Shown: positions 8,459-16,662 of the stretch, piece by piece
Layout of the letters: every line of letters starts with the position of its first letter
Numbering within the stretch: position 1 is the first letter of the stretch
From: Ovoidimarina sp039190895
GTDB taxonomy: Bacteria; Pseudomonadota; Alphaproteobacteria; Rhodobacterales; Rhodobacteraceae
Reading direction: 5' to 3'
Assembly (NCBI GenBank): GCA_039190895.1
Contig: JBCCXY010000003.1
Coordinates: 1-64,000 of the forward strand
Length of the DNA stretch: 64,000 bases
Translations under genes and position numbers: made by a program
Notes under the pieces: model-generated
Told to the model about the DNA's origin: nothing
The model's input: the letters and a program-made list of their open reading frames with translations, nothing else
Databases searched by the model: none

Positions 8459-9330
8459 CCCTGCCCCATCATCTGGTTCAGGGCGCGCTTGACGAGGGGC
8501 TTCAGGATGGCCGCGACGAGGGGGTTGCGGGGGCGTTCGATGCGCGCGGTGTAGGGGTTTAGGAACCAGCCATTCTCATCTGTTTTCGTTGACTTTTCCA
8601 ATAGTAGCGCAATGGTTTCGTAGGCCATGAGCGTCCCAGTCGAGATGACCATGGGCGCGAAGGACATGCGGCTGCGGCGGCCTGCGGCGACCTCTCCCGC
8701 CAGGTCGAGGTCGATGTGGTGGCGGCTGGACGAGTGGGTCATGACGTGGATGGCTTCGCAAAGGAACGCCTGGGCGCGCTGGTCGTCGGTCAGGGCGTTC
8801 CACGCGGTGTCTTTGGTGGGGTAGCCGAGGCGGTCTTCCGGCGCGGGGCGGCCCGGTCGGGTGACGTAGACGGACGGCAGGGGCGACGCGTAGGCGTCGA
8901 TCACCGGGCGGCCCTTGGCGCGGGCGGTGCGGTAGAGAAGCAGCGAGGCGCCGAGGTCGTCGGTGCCGTTGATCACGACGCTGGCGCCGCCGACGAGGGT
9001 TTCGACGCTGTCGGTCCAGTTGCCGTTGTATACGTCGACGCGGGCTTCCGGGTTGATGTTAAGGCATTGTTCGCGCGTGGCTTTTGCCTTGTGCTGGTCG
9101 ACGGTGTCGAGGTTGCAGAAGACCTGGCGGTTGAGGTTTGAGATCTCGAATTCATCAAGATCGGCGAGGATCAGGTGCCCGACCCCGGCGCGGATCAGGG
9201 ATTGGATGGCGGCGCCGCCCATGCCACCGGTCCCGCAGACGAAGACGGTTGCGGAGCGGAGGCGCTGTTGTTCGGCCTCGGTCACGAAGCCGATGTTTCG
9301 GGTGGTGAACTCGGAATAGCTGAAGGTCAT
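8455..9330 (-). CDS. ThiF/MoeB-like E1-type adenylyltransferase (291 aa)
   Basis: Rossmann-type E1-like enzyme. The nucleotide loop GTGGMGG is at about 33-39, the ATP-contacting block DLDEFEISNLNRQ at 57-69, a conserved Lys at about 81-83, and an Asp pair NGTDD at 121-125. These are the key adenylation residues of ThiF/MoeB/UBA proteins. The two CxxC zinc pairs of MoeB and an obvious catalytic cysteine are absent, so it may adenylate a carboxylate without forming a thioester. Overlaps of 4 bp tie it to a GNAT-like gene upstream and a membrane protein downstream. The split arrangement with a nitroreductase resembles the fused mycobacterial Rv1355c. Substrate unknown. Confidence 0.85.
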   Translation of the reverse strand: MTFSYSEFTTRNIGFVTEAEQQRLRSATVFVCGTGGMGGAAIQSLIRAGVGHLILADLDEFEISNLNRQVFCNLDTVDQHKAKATREQCLNINPEARVDVYNGNWTDSVETLVGGASVVINGTDDLGASLLLYRTARAKGRPVIDAYASPLPSVYVTRPGRPAPEDRLGYPTKDTAWNALTDDQRAQAFLCEAIHVMTHSSSRHHIDLDLAGEVAAGRRSRMSFAPMVISTGTLMAYETIALLLEKSTKTDENGWFLNPYTARIERPRNPLVAAILKPLVKRALNQMMGQG

Positions 9331-10265
9331 GCGGGGCGGAGGGGGCCGGAGGGCTTGGTGGTGTCGAACCAGTGGAAGACGGGCAGGACGGCGCGCTGGA
9401 TCAGGATGAAGGCGCCGAGGGCGGTGACCTGGGCGATGGAGCCTTTGGGCACGCTGCGCATGAGGTAGGAGCGGATGGTGGCGAGGTCGATCTTGCCGAT
9501 CTGCAGGATGTCGTCGCCGCGGTCGTAGTCGAGCCGTTCCCGGCAGAAGTCGTTGTAGGTGGCGTCGCGGTGTTTGGGGGCGTCTTCGAAGGTCTTTTTC
9601 AGGTCGTCGGAGCCGCCTGTGTAGGCGTTTTCGATGACGAAGGCGGCTTCGTCAAAGGTGGCGTCGTCGCCGACGCCGAAGACGTGGCGGTGGTTTGCCA
9701 TGATCTCCCGCGCGAGGAGGAGCTTGCGGAAGTCGGTGAGGTCGGTGGCATCCGGGGTTGGGTGCACTTCGGAGAAAGTCTCGGCCACCATGCCGACGAC
9801 GGCGGGGACCTGGGTGACGTTGGAAACGTAGAGGGGGCGGAACCCGGCGCGGAGCAGCAGGAGGATGCAGGTGAGGCCGTAGAGGATCCAGGCGATGCCT
9901 TTGGAGCGTTCGCCGGGGTCTACCATCACGAGGCCGAGGTGGAGGACGCGTTCGGGCGTGCCGCCGTGGTCGACATCCATCAGGGCGAGGGCGTTGAAGG
10001 CGACGGGGTGGCCGTCGCGGCGGCGGATGAGGGTGACGATGGTGTTTTCCAGCCGGGTCGGGTCGCCGGAGAAGACGCCGTAGGTCAGCGAGCCCGCGTC
10101 GAGCGTGGTGCTGGCGACTTGGCGGAGGGCCTCGGTCAGGGTCTGGAGCCGCTCGTCAGGCATCCAGAGGCCGGGGCGTTCGACGATCTCGACGTCCAGC
10201 CCACCCGCGGCACGAAAGTTCAGGTCCAGGTGATCCTGGCGGAGCGATTTGATCCAGTTCTGCAC
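9327..10265 (-). CDS. GNAT-like protein, first gene of the ThiF/nitroreductase cluster (312 aa)
   Basis: The central region HLGLVMVDPGERSKGIAW (about residues 129-146) looks like the strand plus acyl-CoA loop of a GNAT fold (consensus V.P..RGKG), followed by a helix-rich hydrophobic stretch GLTCILLLLRAGF. The C-terminus ends with a hydrophobic segment and a Pro-rich tail. It is likely an acyltransferase or a peptide-ligase-type GNAT relative, but the assignment rests on a short motif. It heads the chain of five overlapping genes and is separated by 97 bases from the unrelated GGDEF-EAL gene upstream, so a promoter for the cluster probably lies in that gap or further upstream. Confidence 0.6.
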   Translation of the reverse strand: MQNWIKSLRQDHLDLNFRAAGGLDVEIVERPGLWMPDERLQTLTEALRQVASTTLDAGSLTYGVFSGDPTRLENTIVTLIRRRDGHPVAFNALALMDVDHGGTPERVLHLGLVMVDPGERSKGIAWILYGLTCILLLLRAGFRPLYVSNVTQVPAVVGMVAETFSEVHPTPDATDLTDFRKLLLAREIMANHRHVFGVGDDATFDEAAFVIENAYTGGSDDLKKTFEDAPKHRDATYNDFCRERLDYDRGDDILQIGKIDLATIRSYLMRSVPKGSIAQVTALGAFILIQRAVLPVFHWFDTTKPSGPLRPA

Positions 10266-10362
10266 GACCCTGCCCGTGTGGCTTACCCCCGAGGGTTATG
10301 CCGGGCGGGGGCGGGTGATGCAATTGCGGGGGCGCTCATCGAACTCTGGCGAGTTCGCCTCG

Positions 10363-12387
10363 CTATGGTGGCTCGACCGTTGGGGATTTTTTGATGATCG
10401 ACAGGAATTCGTCCAGCGGGACCGGGCGCTGGTAGAGGTAGCCTTGCGCTTGATCGCAGCCCTGGTTTTTCAGCCAGTCGTGCTGATCCGAGGTCTCGAC
10501 GCCTTCGGCGACCACGAGGGTGTTCAGTTGTGAGGCGAGCGAGAGGATCAGACGGACGATCGGGCCGGATTCGGGCAGTTGCGAGATGAAGGACATGTCC
10601 ATTTTCAGGCAATGCAGCGGGAAGCGGGAGATGTAGGAGAGATTGGAATAGCCGGTGCCGAAGTCATCGATGGCGACGCGGAAACCCATATCCACGATCT
10701 CTTCCAGGCGCCGCTCAATCTCGATGTCGCGGCCGATGAGGACGCCTTCGGTGATCTCCAGCTCAATCTTGCCGCGTGGAAAACCGGGGAGGGCCGAGAG
10801 AGCGGCGAGGTCGTCCATCAGGGACGGGTCTTCGAACTGGCCGGGCGAGACGTTGAGCGAGATTGAGATGTCGAGCCCCGCCTTGTCCCATGCGATGGCC
10901 TGGCGGCAGCCCTCTTCCAGAACCCAGCGCCCGAGGCCGACGATCATCCCGGTTTCTTCGGTCACGGGGATGAATTTGCCGGGGGCGATGAGGCCCTTTT
11001 CCGGGTGTTTCCAGCGGATGAGCGCCTCTGCCGAGACGATGCGGCCGGTCTTGAGGTCGATCCGCGGTTGGAAGTGCAGAACGAACTGGCGGTCGGCCAT
11101 GGCGTGCTTCAGCTCGGCCTCCAGCGACAGGCGCGCGGCGGCGGCGGCGCCGAGTTCGGCGTTGTAGTAGGCCCACCGGTTTCGCCCGTCCGTCTTGGCC
11201 TTGTAGAGCCCGATGTCGGCCTCACGCAGGATCTCGGTCAGTTCGCCCGTGCCGGGTGTGAACACGGTGACGCCCATGCTGACCGTCACGTCGATGCTGT
11301 TCGATTTGTACGTGATCGGTTTGCAGAGGGCGTTGAAAATACGGTCAATTTCCTGAGTCGTGTCGGGGGTTGCGCCGAGGTCTTGCATGAGGAGCACGAA
11401 TTCATCCCCGCCGAGACGCGCGACAGTATCCGAGGGACGGACGGCGGCGCGGGCGCGGCTGGCGACCTCTTTCAGGATGGCGTCGCCGAATTCGTGGCCG
11501 TAGCGGTCGTTGACCTCTTTGAACCGGTCAATGTCGAGATACACGAGCGTGCAGCGGTCCCGGGTGACCTCGGGCAGGCTTGCGATGGACCGCATGAGGT
11601 GGGCGCGATTGTAACAGCCGGTGAGCTGATCCCTGTCAGCAAGGTAGCGGGCGCGGTCGCGGGCGTTGCGGAGTTCGCTGACGTCGAAGGCCGTGATCAG
11701 GTAGGCCGGATTGCCGGTTACCGCGTCATGGCAGAATTTGATCGAGATGTCGTGCCACCGCACGCCCTCTACCGTCCGGAGGCGGGCCACGAAGCGATGT
11801 TCGCCCGTCAGGTCGACTTCGAACTGGGCGCGCGTCCAATCCTCGGGGTTAATGAAGGCGGCGCTTAGCGGGCGTTCGTCGTTGGAAAACGCGTTGCGCG
11901 CTGCGGGGTTCATGTACAGCGGCTCTCCCATGACGCTGAAGAGCAGGATCATCACGTCGGTATGCGTCAGGGCTTCGGCGCTGCGCACGTTCGTTGGGAC
12001 ATCTTCGAAATAGCCAACCGCCTCGCACAGGATGCCGGTGCGATCATTGTTCAGCGGATACCCCGTCATCGACATGCGCACGCGGAGCGGTTCGCCTTTC
12101 GGGTAAAAGGTCCACACTTCGTTGATGCGTGCACCCGGAGATTCAAGGGCGGCGCGGTGTTGCTGCGCCCGGCGCGCGACGGACGTTGACATGTCTTTGC
12201 CCATGTCGCGCGCGACGAGGCCGGCCTCGTCCTCTGCCCCCCACATGCGGCAGGCGCTTTCATTTGCGAGGACCACACGGCTTTGGTCGACGTCATACAC
12301 CCAGACCGGTGTCTGCAGCCGCCGCGCCAGAGCGAACGCATCGTCCTCGGGCTGAGGCGTCGGAGTGAAGCGAGGTGCAAGATCCAT
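10363..12387 (-). CDS. PAS-PAS-GGDEF-EAL c-di-GMP enzyme, cytosolic (674 aa)
   Basis: No signal peptide or membrane helix is seen. Two PAS-like regions (about residues 20-125 and 135-240) precede a diguanylate cyclase domain with intact LGGDEF (around 325) and an EAL phosphodiesterase domain with SAEALIRW, ELEITE, DDFGTGYS, the catalytic Lys in LKMDMSF, and VAEGVET. Both catalytic centres look complete, so the protein could make or break down c-di-GMP depending on PAS input. It is a single-gene unit between the ThiF cluster and prfH, with 97 and 73 base gaps. It is one of three GGDEF-EAL proteins in the window. Confidence 0.92.
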   Translation of the reverse strand: MDLAPRFTPTPQPEDDAFALARRLQTPVWVYDVDQSRVVLANESACRMWGAEDEAGLVARDMGKDMSTSVARRAQQHRAALESPGARINEVWTFYPKGEPLRVRMSMTGYPLNNDRTGILCEAVGYFEDVPTNVRSAEALTHTDVMILLFSVMGEPLYMNPAARNAFSNDERPLSAAFINPEDWTRAQFEVDLTGEHRFVARLRTVEGVRWHDISIKFCHDAVTGNPAYLITAFDVSELRNARDRARYLADRDQLTGCYNRAHLMRSIASLPEVTRDRCTLVYLDIDRFKEVNDRYGHEFGDAILKEVASRARAAVRPSDTVARLGGDEFVLLMQDLGATPDTTQEIDRIFNALCKPITYKSNSIDVTVSMGVTVFTPGTGELTEILREADIGLYKAKTDGRNRWAYYNAELGAAAAARLSLEAELKHAMADRQFVLHFQPRIDLKTGRIVSAEALIRWKHPEKGLIAPGKFIPVTEETGMIVGLGRWVLEEGCRQAIAWDKAGLDISISLNVSPGQFEDPSLMDDLAALSALPGFPRGKIELEITEGVLIGRDIEIERRLEEIVDMGFRVAIDDFGTGYSNLSYISRFPLHCLKMDMSFISQLPESGPIVRLILSLASQLNTLVVAEGVETSDQHDWLKNQGCDQAQGYLYQRPVPLDEFLSIIKKSPTVEPP

Positions 12388-12460
12388 CGTGTGTCCGCTG
12401 GCAGCATGGCCCCAAGGGGTTCGGTCATTTTTGATTTAAACGGCGAACGTAAAGGGGGGC

Positions 12461-13078
12461 TTACTGGCGGACTTCTGTAAAGCGCGGGCCTTCGAAGCGG
12501 CGGATCGGGTTGCCGCGTTCGAGTTGGCGGTGGAGGTGGTTGCGAGAGGCCTTGTCGCGGTCGGCGGCGGCCATGGTGCGAGCGTCGGCGAGGGCTTGCA
12601 GCCGGGTCAGCGCGAGGGCCTTGTTGCGGTGCTGAGAGCGGGCCTCGCGCACGACGACGGTCAGGCCGGTGGGGCCGTGGACCGCGCGGACGGCGCTGTC
12701 GGTGGTGTTCTGGTGCTGCCCACCCGGCCCGCCCGAGCGTAGGGTGGAGAAGGTGACGTCCTGTGCGTGAATGGTGGTCGGGCCATCAGTGGGGGTGTCG
12801 AGGCGGAAGACGCCCACGAACCAGTTGGCGCGCTTGTGGTTCTTGCGAAGCTGGCTTTGCATGCGCCATTGGATCGTGCCGATCCAGGTTTGGGCGAAGT
12901 CTTCGGCACTCTCCCCGTCGATGAGGACGACCGCTGATTGCGGGCCGTGGCGCGCATTGGTGCGGTCGATTGTGAGGGCGAGGCCTTCGGCCTCTTGTTC
13001 CATACGGTTCAGGATATGGGCGACGGCCTGGCGGCATTCGGCCGGGCCGTCACCGGCGGTCACGAGAAGGGTGGTCAT
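12461..13078 (-). CDS. prfH: Peptide chain release factor homologue PrfH (205 aa)
   Basis: Class I release-factor-like protein with the GGQ peptidyl-hydrolysis motif (RSGGPGGQHQNTT, GGQ at about 119-121) and a basic C-terminal tail. It lacks the codon-recognition domain of RF1/RF2, as expected for PrfH at about 200 residues. In known systems PrfH releases the nascent chain from ribosomes cut in the decoding centre of 16S rRNA so that RtcB2 can reseal the RNA. Its start overlaps the stop of rtcB by 4 bases, the standard rtcB2-prfH operon arrangement. It probably acts as a defence against colicin E3-type or toxin-mediated ribosome cleavage. Confidence 0.92.
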   Translation of the reverse strand: MTTLLVTAGDGPAECRQAVAHILNRMEQEAEGLALTIDRTNARHGPQSAVVLIDGESAEDFAQTWIGTIQWRMQSQLRKNHKRANWFVGVFRLDTPTDGPTTIHAQDVTFSTLRSGGPGGQHQNTTDSAVRAVHGPTGLTVVVREARSQHRNKALALTRLQALADARTMAAADRDKASRNHLHRQLERGNPIRRFEGPRFTEVRQ

Positions 13079-14175
13079 CGGGTGGCCTCCCGCGTTTTCT
13101 TGAACGTCAGCAGGGGGTTGAGCGTCGCGACGCGGGTGGCGACGCCGGTTGTTTCGAGGTCGGCGACGACGCTTTCGGCGGACTTGTAGGCAAGCGGGGA
13201 TTCTTCGATGAGCAGGTCCTTGTCTTCGCAGACGAGGTGGCCTCCGAACGGGTTCCGCTCCATTGCCGCGATGTCGGACTTTTTGGCCCGGACGCGGCCG
13301 TGCATGGACGAACGATCATAGCGCCGCCCCGCGCCGTGGGACAGGGATGTGAGGGCCTCCGGCGTGCCGAGGGGGCGGACGAGGAAGCTGGAGGTCGCGC
13401 GGGAACCGGCCACGGGGACGAGGTCGCGAGCGATGGCAGCGCCTTTGCGGTGAAGCCAGCCGTCAGGCGTGCGCTCCAGCATGTTGTGGGGCGCGTCGGT
13501 GATCAGGCGGAGGTCGGCACGGAGGGCCTCGGCGGCGCGTTCGGCGATGATCTGGCGGTTGAGTGTGGCCCAACGGACGGCCTGATCGTGCGCGTGGACG
13601 TAGGCGGCGGGATCGTCAAGCCCCTGAAATCCTTGATTTCCCAGAACGGCGTTACCAAGGCCGCGGGAGCCGGAGTGGACGAGGAGGTAAGTGAGGGCCG
13701 GGTCGAGGGTGGCGCTGTCGGTGAGGGATTGGACCTCACAGAAGTGGTTGCCGCCGCCGATGGTGCCGAGTGCCTCGGCGAAGAGATCGGGGGGCTCGCC
13801 CGCCTCTTCGAGACGGGCTCGCGGCGGCGTTGTGAGGGGGGAACCGAGGGCGCGGATGCGGCGGACGGCTTTGTCGGGTTTGAGTTTGCGTACGGGGAGG
13901 TCGAGCTGAAACAGGCTCATCCCGCAGCCGATGTCGTTGCCGATGAGGTGCGGGTAGACGCGGTCGGAGAGGATCGCGCAGCCGACCGGCCCGTACTTGC
14001 CGGGGTGCAAGTCGGGGAATGCGGCGATTTTTCGCACGCCTTGCCAGGTGCTTACGTGCTGGAGTTGATCCTCTGCCCGGCCTTCGATCCAGGCGGAGGG
14101 GGTGTAGAAACGGGTGATGGCCCCGCCCGGCTTCGCGGCAGCGGGTTGGTGACCATCCATAGCGGAAGTGCCCAT
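13075..14175 (-). CDS. rtcB: RNA 3'-phosphate ligase RtcB, RtcB2 type (366 aa)
   Basis: Mn2+/GTP-dependent RNA ligase. Visible active-site residues are D81 and C84 in NDIGCGM, H144 in GGGNHFCE, H167 in VHSGSRG, H230 in APHN, and the guanylylated histidine H280 in SHGAGR. At 366 residues it is shorter than housekeeping RtcB (about 408-480), as typical for the RtcB2 partner of PrfH. The ATG at 14175 has AGGA eight bases upstream; a second ATG five codons in is possible. It overlaps prfH by 4 bases. It is expected to rejoin cleaved 16S rRNA once PrfH has emptied the ribosome. Note NDIGCG in place of the commoner VDIGCG. Confidence 0.92.
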   Translation of the reverse strand: MGTSAMDGHQPAAAKPGGAITRFYTPSAWIEGRAEDQLQHVSTWQGVRKIAAFPDLHPGKYGPVGCAILSDRVYPHLIGNDIGCGMSLFQLDLPVRKLKPDKAVRRIRALGSPLTTPPRARLEEAGEPPDLFAEALGTIGGGNHFCEVQSLTDSATLDPALTYLLVHSGSRGLGNAVLGNQGFQGLDDPAAYVHAHDQAVRWATLNRQIIAERAAEALRADLRLITDAPHNMLERTPDGWLHRKGAAIARDLVPVAGSRATSSFLVRPLGTPEALTSLSHGAGRRYDRSSMHGRVRAKKSDIAAMERNPFGGHLVCEDKDLLIEESPLAYKSAESVVADLETTGVATRVATLNPLLTFKKTREATR

Positions 14176-14253
14176 GGTAATGGTCCTGAACGTCAGTCGT
14201 CTTTGTAATGGCCGAAGGGCGGCCCGGGATCACGCCCGGTCAGATTTGCTGAC

Positions 14254-14298
14254 TTAGCCTGTGATGTGCCCGGTGAGGGCGGATGCGGTGTTTGTCAT
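14254..14298 (-). CDS. Candidate 14-codon leader peptide upstream of rtcB-prfH
   Basis: The very short ORF reads MTNTASALTGHITG and is preceded by one of the strongest Shine-Dalgarno sequences in the window (AAGGAGGG, seven bases before the ATG). It ends 78 bases before the rtcB start. The sequence between them, and its own stop region, can form small hairpins: GTCAG-5 nt-CTGAC at 14239-14253 and CCGGG/CCCGG just after. A strongly initiated mini-ORF in front of a ribosome-repair operon suggests a translation-coupled leader, but no family is recognised and it could be a degenerate gene start. Confidence 0.4.
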   Translation of the reverse strand: MTNTASALTGHITG

Positions 14299-14389
14299 GT
14301 CGTGCCCTCCTTGATGCTGGCGTTTCGGTGGCGCGGAGATAGGGCGGTTGTTCGATTCGTGCAACGGTTTTTCGGGCTCGACCGGGGGC

Positions 14390-14413
14390 GGTGGGCAGAT
14401 TGCCCACCCTACC
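14390..14413. repeat. 24-bp palindromic repeat, copy 2 (inverted orientation)
   Basis: This is the reverse complement of the unit at 3251, with centre TGGGCAGATTGCCCA and end CACCCTACC. It faces copy 3 across 27 bases, so the two could pair into one long hairpin. They lie between the SnoaL gene stop (14469) and the rtcB leader ORF. Confidence 0.85.
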
Positions 14414-14440
14414 GCCCTGCGCGATCCCGTTTCCGCTATG

Positions 14441-14464
14441 GGTAGGATGGGCAATTTGCCCACC
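14441..14464. repeat. 24-bp palindromic repeat, copy 3
   Basis: Unit GGTAGGATGG followed by GCAATTTGCCCACC, in direct orientation, ending 4 bases from the stop codon of the two-domain SnoaL gene. It pairs with copy 2 as an inverted couple, an arrangement like BIME-type REP pairs. Confidence 0.85.
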
Positions 14465-14468
14465 GCGA

Positions 14469-15212
14469 TCAGAACTTGCCGGAGTTGCCCCAGGTATCGC
14501 GAGGGCCGATCTCTTCGGGGCAGGCCCAGTGTTCGGCGATCCTGCCGTCGGCGACGCGGTAGAGGTCGAAGACGGCGATGTCTTTGCCGTCGGCGTGGCG
14601 CTTGCCGAAGGTAACCACGAAGTCGCCCTGCCCCATGTGGTGGAAGAGCATTTCGTAGGCGCCTGCCCCCGTCAGCCATTCCGCAAGACCGGAACGGCCC
14701 GCACCGATGCCGGGGGCGTGCTGGATCAGGTCTTTGGCGACGAACTGGTCGAGGCGGTCGTGGTTGCCCTCTTGGAGGACCTTCTTGGTGTATTCCAGCA
14801 CCAGAGCCTTGGAGGCCTCGGTGTCGGCGCTGTCGTCGACGTCGGTCGTGCCGTCGACCATGCCGGGGGCGTGGGCGGCGATAGAGTCCCAGTGTTCGAG
14901 GATCAGGCCATCGGAGTCGGTATAGAACATGTCCATCGTCACCCACTCTGCCGCGCCGTCGTTGAGCGACTGGTAGGCGTTGCAGAACACCCAGCGACCG
15001 TCCTGAAACAGGCGCATCAGCTTGATGTCGCGCTTGGGGTTGCGGGCGAGGAAGGGTTCGAAGAAGGCGAGGAAGCCTTCGGGCCCGTCGCCCACGCCGG
15101 TGGAGTGCTGGGTGTAGCGGTGGCCGGTGTACTTGTAGACGGCCTCGCGCGCGTTGCCGTTGGCGATGCCGTCCAGATACAGGTTGGCGACGTTGTCTTT
15201 TGCCTTGCCCAT
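14469..15212 (-). CDS. Two-domain SnoaL-like protein (247 aa)
   Basis: Two tandem SnoaL/NTF2-like halves can be seen (about residues 1-115 and 130-247). Each starts with a helix (VANLYLDGIANGN; VLEYTKKVLQEGN) and carries an IQHAPG/YTQHSTG strand followed by a GPEGFLAFF or GLAEWLTG helix. SnoaL-like proteins are small polyketide cyclases or hydratases, but many have no known activity. No signal peptide is present. The start is the ATG at 15212 with AAAGGA upstream; the longer upstream frame overlaps the neighbouring gene. It is third in a minus-strand set with an MBL-fold hydrolase and another SnoaL-like protein. Confidence 0.78.
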   Translation of the reverse strand: MGKAKDNVANLYLDGIANGNAREAVYKYTGHRYTQHSTGVGDGPEGFLAFFEPFLARNPKRDIKLMRLFQDGRWVFCNAYQSLNDGAAEWVTMDMFYTDSDGLILEHWDSIAAHAPGMVDGTTDVDDSADTEASKALVLEYTKKVLQEGNHDRLDQFVAKDLIQHAPGIGAGRSGLAEWLTGAGAYEMLFHHMGQGDFVVTFGKRHADGKDIAVFDLYRVADGRIAEHWACPEEIGPRDTWGNSGKF

Positions 15213-15234
15213 GTGGTGGTCCTTTGGAGAGGTG

Positions 15235-15256
15235 GCCGGGCCCCGTGGGACCCGGC
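15235..15256 (-). terminator. Strong intercistronic hairpin
   Basis: GCCGGGCCCC, 2-nt loop and GGGACCCGGC form a 10-bp stem with one G-U type mismatch. It lies between the stop of the MBL-fold gene and the Shine-Dalgarno of the two-domain SnoaL gene. There is no T-run, so it may be an attenuator or mRNA-end stabiliser rather than a full terminator. Confidence 0.5.
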
Positions 15257-15262
15257 GGTTGG

Positions 15263-16141
15263 TTACTTGTCCCAGTAGGGCTCGATCAAGGTCAGAAGGA
15301 ATTCGCCGTCGTAGCTGGGGTATGCCTCCATCATCGCGGCCTTTACGGCGTCGGGGGTGTCGCCCGCGTCCCACGCGGCGTCGAACACCTTGAGATAGGC
15401 GATGGCGGTGTCCAGTTCGCCCCGCGTGGTGGGGAGGCCGTGGCCGACCAGCAGAGTTTCGAAGGACGGGTCGTCCCGGAAGCTTTCGAGCGTGGCGATC
15501 CAGTTTTTGCGGTCGACACCCGGAGCGAAGTAGACGCCGTTGTAGACGAGGTCTTGCACCACGGCGACCTTCTGTTCCGGCAGCACGGCGACGATGGTTT
15601 TGGGCGCCTCGGCGTTGTCGTAGGCGCGAAAGTCGACAGTGACGCCCCCGATGGTGGTTTCGCCCAGCGCGAGGTCGCCGCCATTCAGGAGCGAGGTGGG
15701 TTCAGGGAAGTTGCCCTCGCCCGCCTCGGCGCGGATGTTTTCGCGGATTTCGGGGAGGGTGACGAAGTTGACGCCCTCGAAGGTGGAGACGCCGCCCCAG
15801 TGGTCGGGGTGTTCGTGGCTCACAAAGGCCGTGTTGATCGGCTTACCTGTGGACGCGACAAGGGCCGACACCTCGGCGGCCGTGGGGGGCAGCATGGTGG
15901 CGTCGACGAGGAGGAGTTCGTCGCCCAGTTCGATGATGTGGCTAGTGACGTTCACGGCCTGAGCGGGCGAGACGTAGGTGTGGAACGTGGCCCCGCCTTT
16001 GGTGAAGGTGACGACGGTGCCCGGAGGCATTTCGCCCTGCTGGGCAAAGGCGGGTGTTGGCGTGAGCCCGCCCCGGATGAGGGCGACGGCCCCGGCGGTG
16101 AGGGCGGCGCCCTGAAGCAGATTGCGGCGTGTGAGGGTCAT
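15263..16141 (-). CDS. Exported metallo-beta-lactamase-fold hydrolase (292 aa)
   Basis: The N-terminus MTLTRRNLLQGAALTAG is a twin-arginine signal peptide, with cleavage near AFAQ (about residue 34). The mature part has the MBL metal motif HEHPDHWGG (around residue 109) and later conserved Asp and His positions (VVQDLVY, LVGHG). It is therefore a periplasmic binuclear metal hydrolase with unknown substrate; lactonase- or quinoprotein-hydrolase-like roles are possible. It lies between two SnoaL-like genes with gaps of about 30 and 50 bases, all probably under the divergent LysR regulator. Confidence 0.85.
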   Translation of the reverse strand: MTLTRRNLLQGAALTAGAVALIRGGLTPTPAFAQQGEMPPGTVVTFTKGGATFHTYVSPAQAVNVTSHIIELGDELLLVDATMLPPTAAEVSALVASTGKPINTAFVSHEHPDHWGGVSTFEGVNFVTLPEIRENIRAEAGEGNFPEPTSLLNGGDLALGETTIGGVTVDFRAYDNAEAPKTIVAVLPEQKVAVVQDLVYNGVYFAPGVDRKNWIATLESFRDDPSFETLLVGHGLPTTRGELDTAIAYLKVFDAAWDAGDTPDAVKAAMMEAYPSYDGEFLLTLIEPYWDK

Positions 16142-16170
16142 TGCGGTTCTCCTGTTGAGGTTGGTGGTTT

Positions 16171-16662
16171 TCAGCCGTGGTAGGCCTGGCTGAGGGCGAA
16201 GCTGTCTTCGAACCAGTGCCAGAGGACGACCTGGCCATCGCGGACCTTGGCGCGCAGGGCGAAGCTGAATTCGCCGGTTTCCTTGCCGCTATTGGTCGTG
16301 ATCCCGTTCATGCGGCCGAAGACGGCGACTGTGTCGCCCGAGGCGAAGGCATCCGTGTTTTCCCAGAGCGTCGTCTGAAGGTTCGATGAGAAGACGCCGA
16401 GGAAGGCGAAGATCGCTTCTTTCCCCTCGGACCCGCCGATCCATGGCAGCGTGGTGTCGCCTTCGTTGTGCCAGACCATGTCGTCGGCCATGAGCGCGCT
16501 CATCGCGTCCATGTCGCCGCCGCCCATGGCGCCCATAAAGGCCATGACGGTGTCCAGAGAGGCCTGAGATTGCTCATCCATTTCGTTTGCTCCTGCGTGG
16601 TTTGCGAGGGTAGCGGCGATCGCGGCGCCAAGGGTGGTTTTGAGGATCGTTCTGCGATGCAT
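16171..16662 (-). CDS. Exported SnoaL-like protein (163 aa)
   Basis: MHRRTILKTTLGAAIAATLA is an export signal of Tat-like form, followed by one SnoaL/NTF2-like domain with VMAFMGAMGGGDMDAMSALM, an inner MVWHNEGD strand and a C-terminal VVLWHWFEDSFAL strand. The start is the ATG at 16662 with AAAGGA seven bases upstream; the frame continues 48 codons upstream without support. It is the first gene of the minus-strand set and is divergent from lysR. It may act on the same exported small molecule as the MBL-fold protein. Confidence 0.78.
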   Translation of the reverse strand: MHRRTILKTTLGAAIAATLANHAGANEMDEQSQASLDTVMAFMGAMGGGDMDAMSALMADDMVWHNEGDTTLPWIGGSEGKEAIFAFLGVFSSNLQTTLWENTDAFASGDTVAVFGRMNGITTNSGKETGEFSFALRAKVRDGQVVLWHWFEDSFALSQAYHG

